NCBI GenBank assembly: GCA_937992055.1
Contig: CALKLQ010000041.1
Coordinates: 1 to 64,000 of the forward strand
Length of the DNA stretch: 64,000 nucleotides
Origin: an uncultured Clostridia bacterium
Lineage (GTDB): Bacteria > Bacillota > Clostridia > Christensenellales > UBA1242
Reading direction: 5' to 3'
Shown in pieces: positions 62,473 to 64,000 of this stretch; position 1 is the stretch's first letter, and each line of letters begins with the position of its first letter. The notes beneath the pieces were generated by a model. That model did no database searches. It was given only the letters and a program-made list of their open reading frames with translations, and was not told where the DNA came from. The position numbers and the translations under genes were made by a program.

Positions 62473-64000
62473 TTAGTTCAAATAGGTATAAACCTGAAAA
62501 AGTTTACCTTTAAAAATTTGTTTTCCTTTGGAAACACGACTGTCATAACCAATTGCTCTCGAACCTGTTAAAATATATTTATCATCTTTAACCAAAACAA
62601 TTGCTTCTGGATTTTCGCTGTATCTTGCATATGCTAGTGTTTTTCCACTTTCAACATAACTTATAATCCTTAGACCTTTTCTATAACGAGCCATTGTGGA
62701 ATATTCGCTTATAGGAACCTTTTTTGCAAAGCCATTATCTGTAACTACCGTAATTGCGCCACGCGTTGTAACGATGGAAGCAAAAATCACCTCATCATTA
62801 TCATCTAGATTAATACCCATAACACCACCTGCACCTCTGGTTTGGGTAGGAATCTCGCCTGTTTCAAAATTTAAAGCCATACCATTCTTGCTGACCATTA
62901 AAACACCATCATGACTAGCCTCAACCTGAACAGACAAAAGCTCATCACCATCTTTTAAGTTTATAACATTATAAAATGATTTGACTAAAATGCAATCGAC
63001 TGAAGCAGTTCGTTTTACATATCCCTTTCGGGTGTAGAAAAGAAGATTTTTGCTTTCTATGTTTTCATTTTCAATTATGCTAACAACAAATTCTTCATCA
63101 TCACAAAATTTACAGAACGAGGAAAGTTTTTCACCTTTATCTCTCCATTTTGCTTCAGGTATTTTTTCCGCCATAATTTTAAAGCAATTACCTTTATTGG
63201 TAAAAAGTAAAAGTTCTTTACTAGAGATAGTTTTTAAAATTATAGTATGAACATCACTTAAAGAGGAAACAACATCTTTTTGAGCTAATGAGTAGTTTTT
63301 AATAGGAATTTGCTTCAAACAACCATTAGCGTTAAGTGCAATAACTACCTCTCTTTCAAACGCAATATGTTGAGGAACCACTTCTTCAACTGTAACATCT
63401 TCAATAGAGGTAATTTTAGTTCTTCTAGGATTTTTGTATTGTTTTTTAATGGCAAGCAACCTATCCTTAACCTCATTGTATTGAAGTTTTTTAGAATTTA
63501 AAATATTTGTCAGCTTTTCTATAAGTTCTTTTAATGCTTTAAGTTCCTCTTCCAACTTCATTATTTCTAGATTAACCAATCTTGCCAGACGCATATCTAA
63601 AATAGCTTGAGCTTGTCTTTCTGACAAATAAAACTTTTCACGTAAAGCTTGTTTCGCAGCTATAACAGTTGGAGATTTTTTAATTATCTTTATTACTTCA
63701 TCAATGTTTTTAATGGCAATCAAAAGACCTTCTATAATATGTGCTCTATCTTTTGCAACATCAAGGTCATATTTAGTTTTTCTAACAACAATCTCTCTTT
63801 GATATTCAACCCAATAATCTATTATCTCCAAAAGTGAAAGTTGTTTAGGTTTTCCGCCTGCAATGGCAACCATATTAATTCCAACCGTGGTCTGAAGACC
63901 GGTTGCTTTGTAAAGATAGTCCAAAATTGCCTTTGCATTTGCCTCTTTTTTAAGTTTAATTACAGCTCTTAATCCCTTCCTATCTGACTCATCACGAATT
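62473..64000 (-). CDS. gyrA: DNA gyrase subunit A, C-terminal part (runs off the window)
   Basis: The frame continues past the apparent ATG at 63924 to the window edge with no stop; upstream residues (IRDESDRKGLRAVIKLKK) are typical GyrA. The visible part is about 509 aa: the end of the breakage-reunion domain with its long coiled coil, then six beta-pinwheel blades. A GyrA-box-like QTRGAGG lies in one blade. It introduces negative supercoils with GyrB. ParC is less likely but not excluded, since the box differs from QRRGGKG. Confidence 0.9.
   Translation of the reverse strand, partial: IRDESDRKGLRAVIKLKKEANAKAILDYLYKATGLQTTVGINMVAIAGGKPKQLSLLEIIDYWVEYQREIVVRKTKYDLDVAKDRAHIIEGLLIAIKNIDEVIKIIKKSPTVIAAKQALREKFYLSERQAQAILDMRLARLVNLEIMKLEEELKALKELIEKLTNILNSKKLQYNEVKDRLLAIKKQYKNPRRTKITSIEDVTVEEVVPQHIAFEREVVIALNANGCLKQIPIKNYSLAQKDVVSSLSDVHTIILKTISSKELLLFTNKGNCFKIMAEKIPEAKWRDKGEKLSSFCKFCDDEEFVVSIIENENIESKNLLFYTRKGYVKRTASVDCILVKSFYNVINLKDGDELLSVQVEASHDGVLMVSKNGMALNFETGEIPTQTRGAGGVMGINLDDNDEVIFASIVTTRGAITVVTDNGFAKKVPISEYSTMARYRKGLRIISYVESGKTLAYARYSENPEAIVLVKDDKYILTGSRAIGYDSRVSKGKQIFKGKLFQVYTYLN

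Overview
This is a visibly AT-rich window from a low-G+C, endospore-forming, probably anaerobic Firmicute. A Clostridia-type gut organism fits best, but no species can be read from the sequence. The evidence is a spoVAC-spoVAD-spoVAE operon, the ctsR-mcsA-mcsB-clpC heat-shock operon with a perfect CtsR operator, the ftsK-rimO-pgsA-cinA-recA cluster, a pyruvate:ferredoxin oxidoreductase, a two-gene SUF/SMS-type iron-sulfur system, strong Shine-Dalgarno sites, and frequent GTG and TTG starts.

Layout. 1-1365: the 5' end of a secreted-protein gene, then about 1.2 kb of non-coding DNA holding a degenerate family of GTGGC-NNN-GCCAC hairpins and two perfect DnaA-box 9-mers. 1366-5190: a Cys-repeat lipoprotein divergent from the spoVA operon. 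5201-20555: housekeeping genes on the minus strand (recA back to ftsK, a deacetylase, hpf, clpC/mcsB/mcsA/ctsR, a DivIVA-like protein, lgt). 21051-25565: smsB/smsC with a HAD phosphatase, an unknown membrane-anchored protein and rsfS. 25704-34731: nifJ, enolase, a sugar nucleotidyltransferase and two tandem MGDG-synthase-like glycosyltransferases.

34988-48957 is the accessory region. A tRNA-Lys(CTT) gene has been split in its anticodon loop: the 5' half is at 34988-35026, and 3' halves lie at 47788-47834 and 48913-48957. Between them is a 12.8-kb prophage that looks like a Gram-positive inovirus (filamentous phage). It has a tyrosine integrase, two Xre-type repressors, an OB-fold-like ssDNA-binding candidate, several membrane-anchored virion candidates, a Zot/pI-type ATPase, an HUH rolling-circle Rep of the Rep_1 type, and large hairpin-rich non-coding regions. 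One virion candidate is a coiled-coil plus BspA-type leucine-rich-repeat protein. The element carries its own complete, sequence-distinct tRNA-Lys(CTT) just inside its left end. A second, 1.1-kb integrase-less element with one gene sits in tandem at the right end.

49041-64000: mostly minus-strand genes (hisS, an M20 peptidase, a GNAT, a YgjV-like protein, argS, a ferritin-like protein, obg, nth and the 3' part of gyrA). These are interrupted at 53-57 kb by a small accessory cluster: an Xre regulator with an HD-TGS protein lacking a (p)ppGpp synthetase domain, and two unknown small proteins.

How the genes work together. The prophage genes form a plausible life cycle. Int integrates at tRNA-Lys, the repressors hold lysogeny, Rep starts rolling-circle replication, the OB-fold protein coats ssDNA, the Zot ATPase drives extrusion, and the LRR protein and the 699-aa protein may form the virion tips. 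Only Int, Rep, Zot and the HTH repressors are recognised by motif. The other roles are inferred from position and topology.
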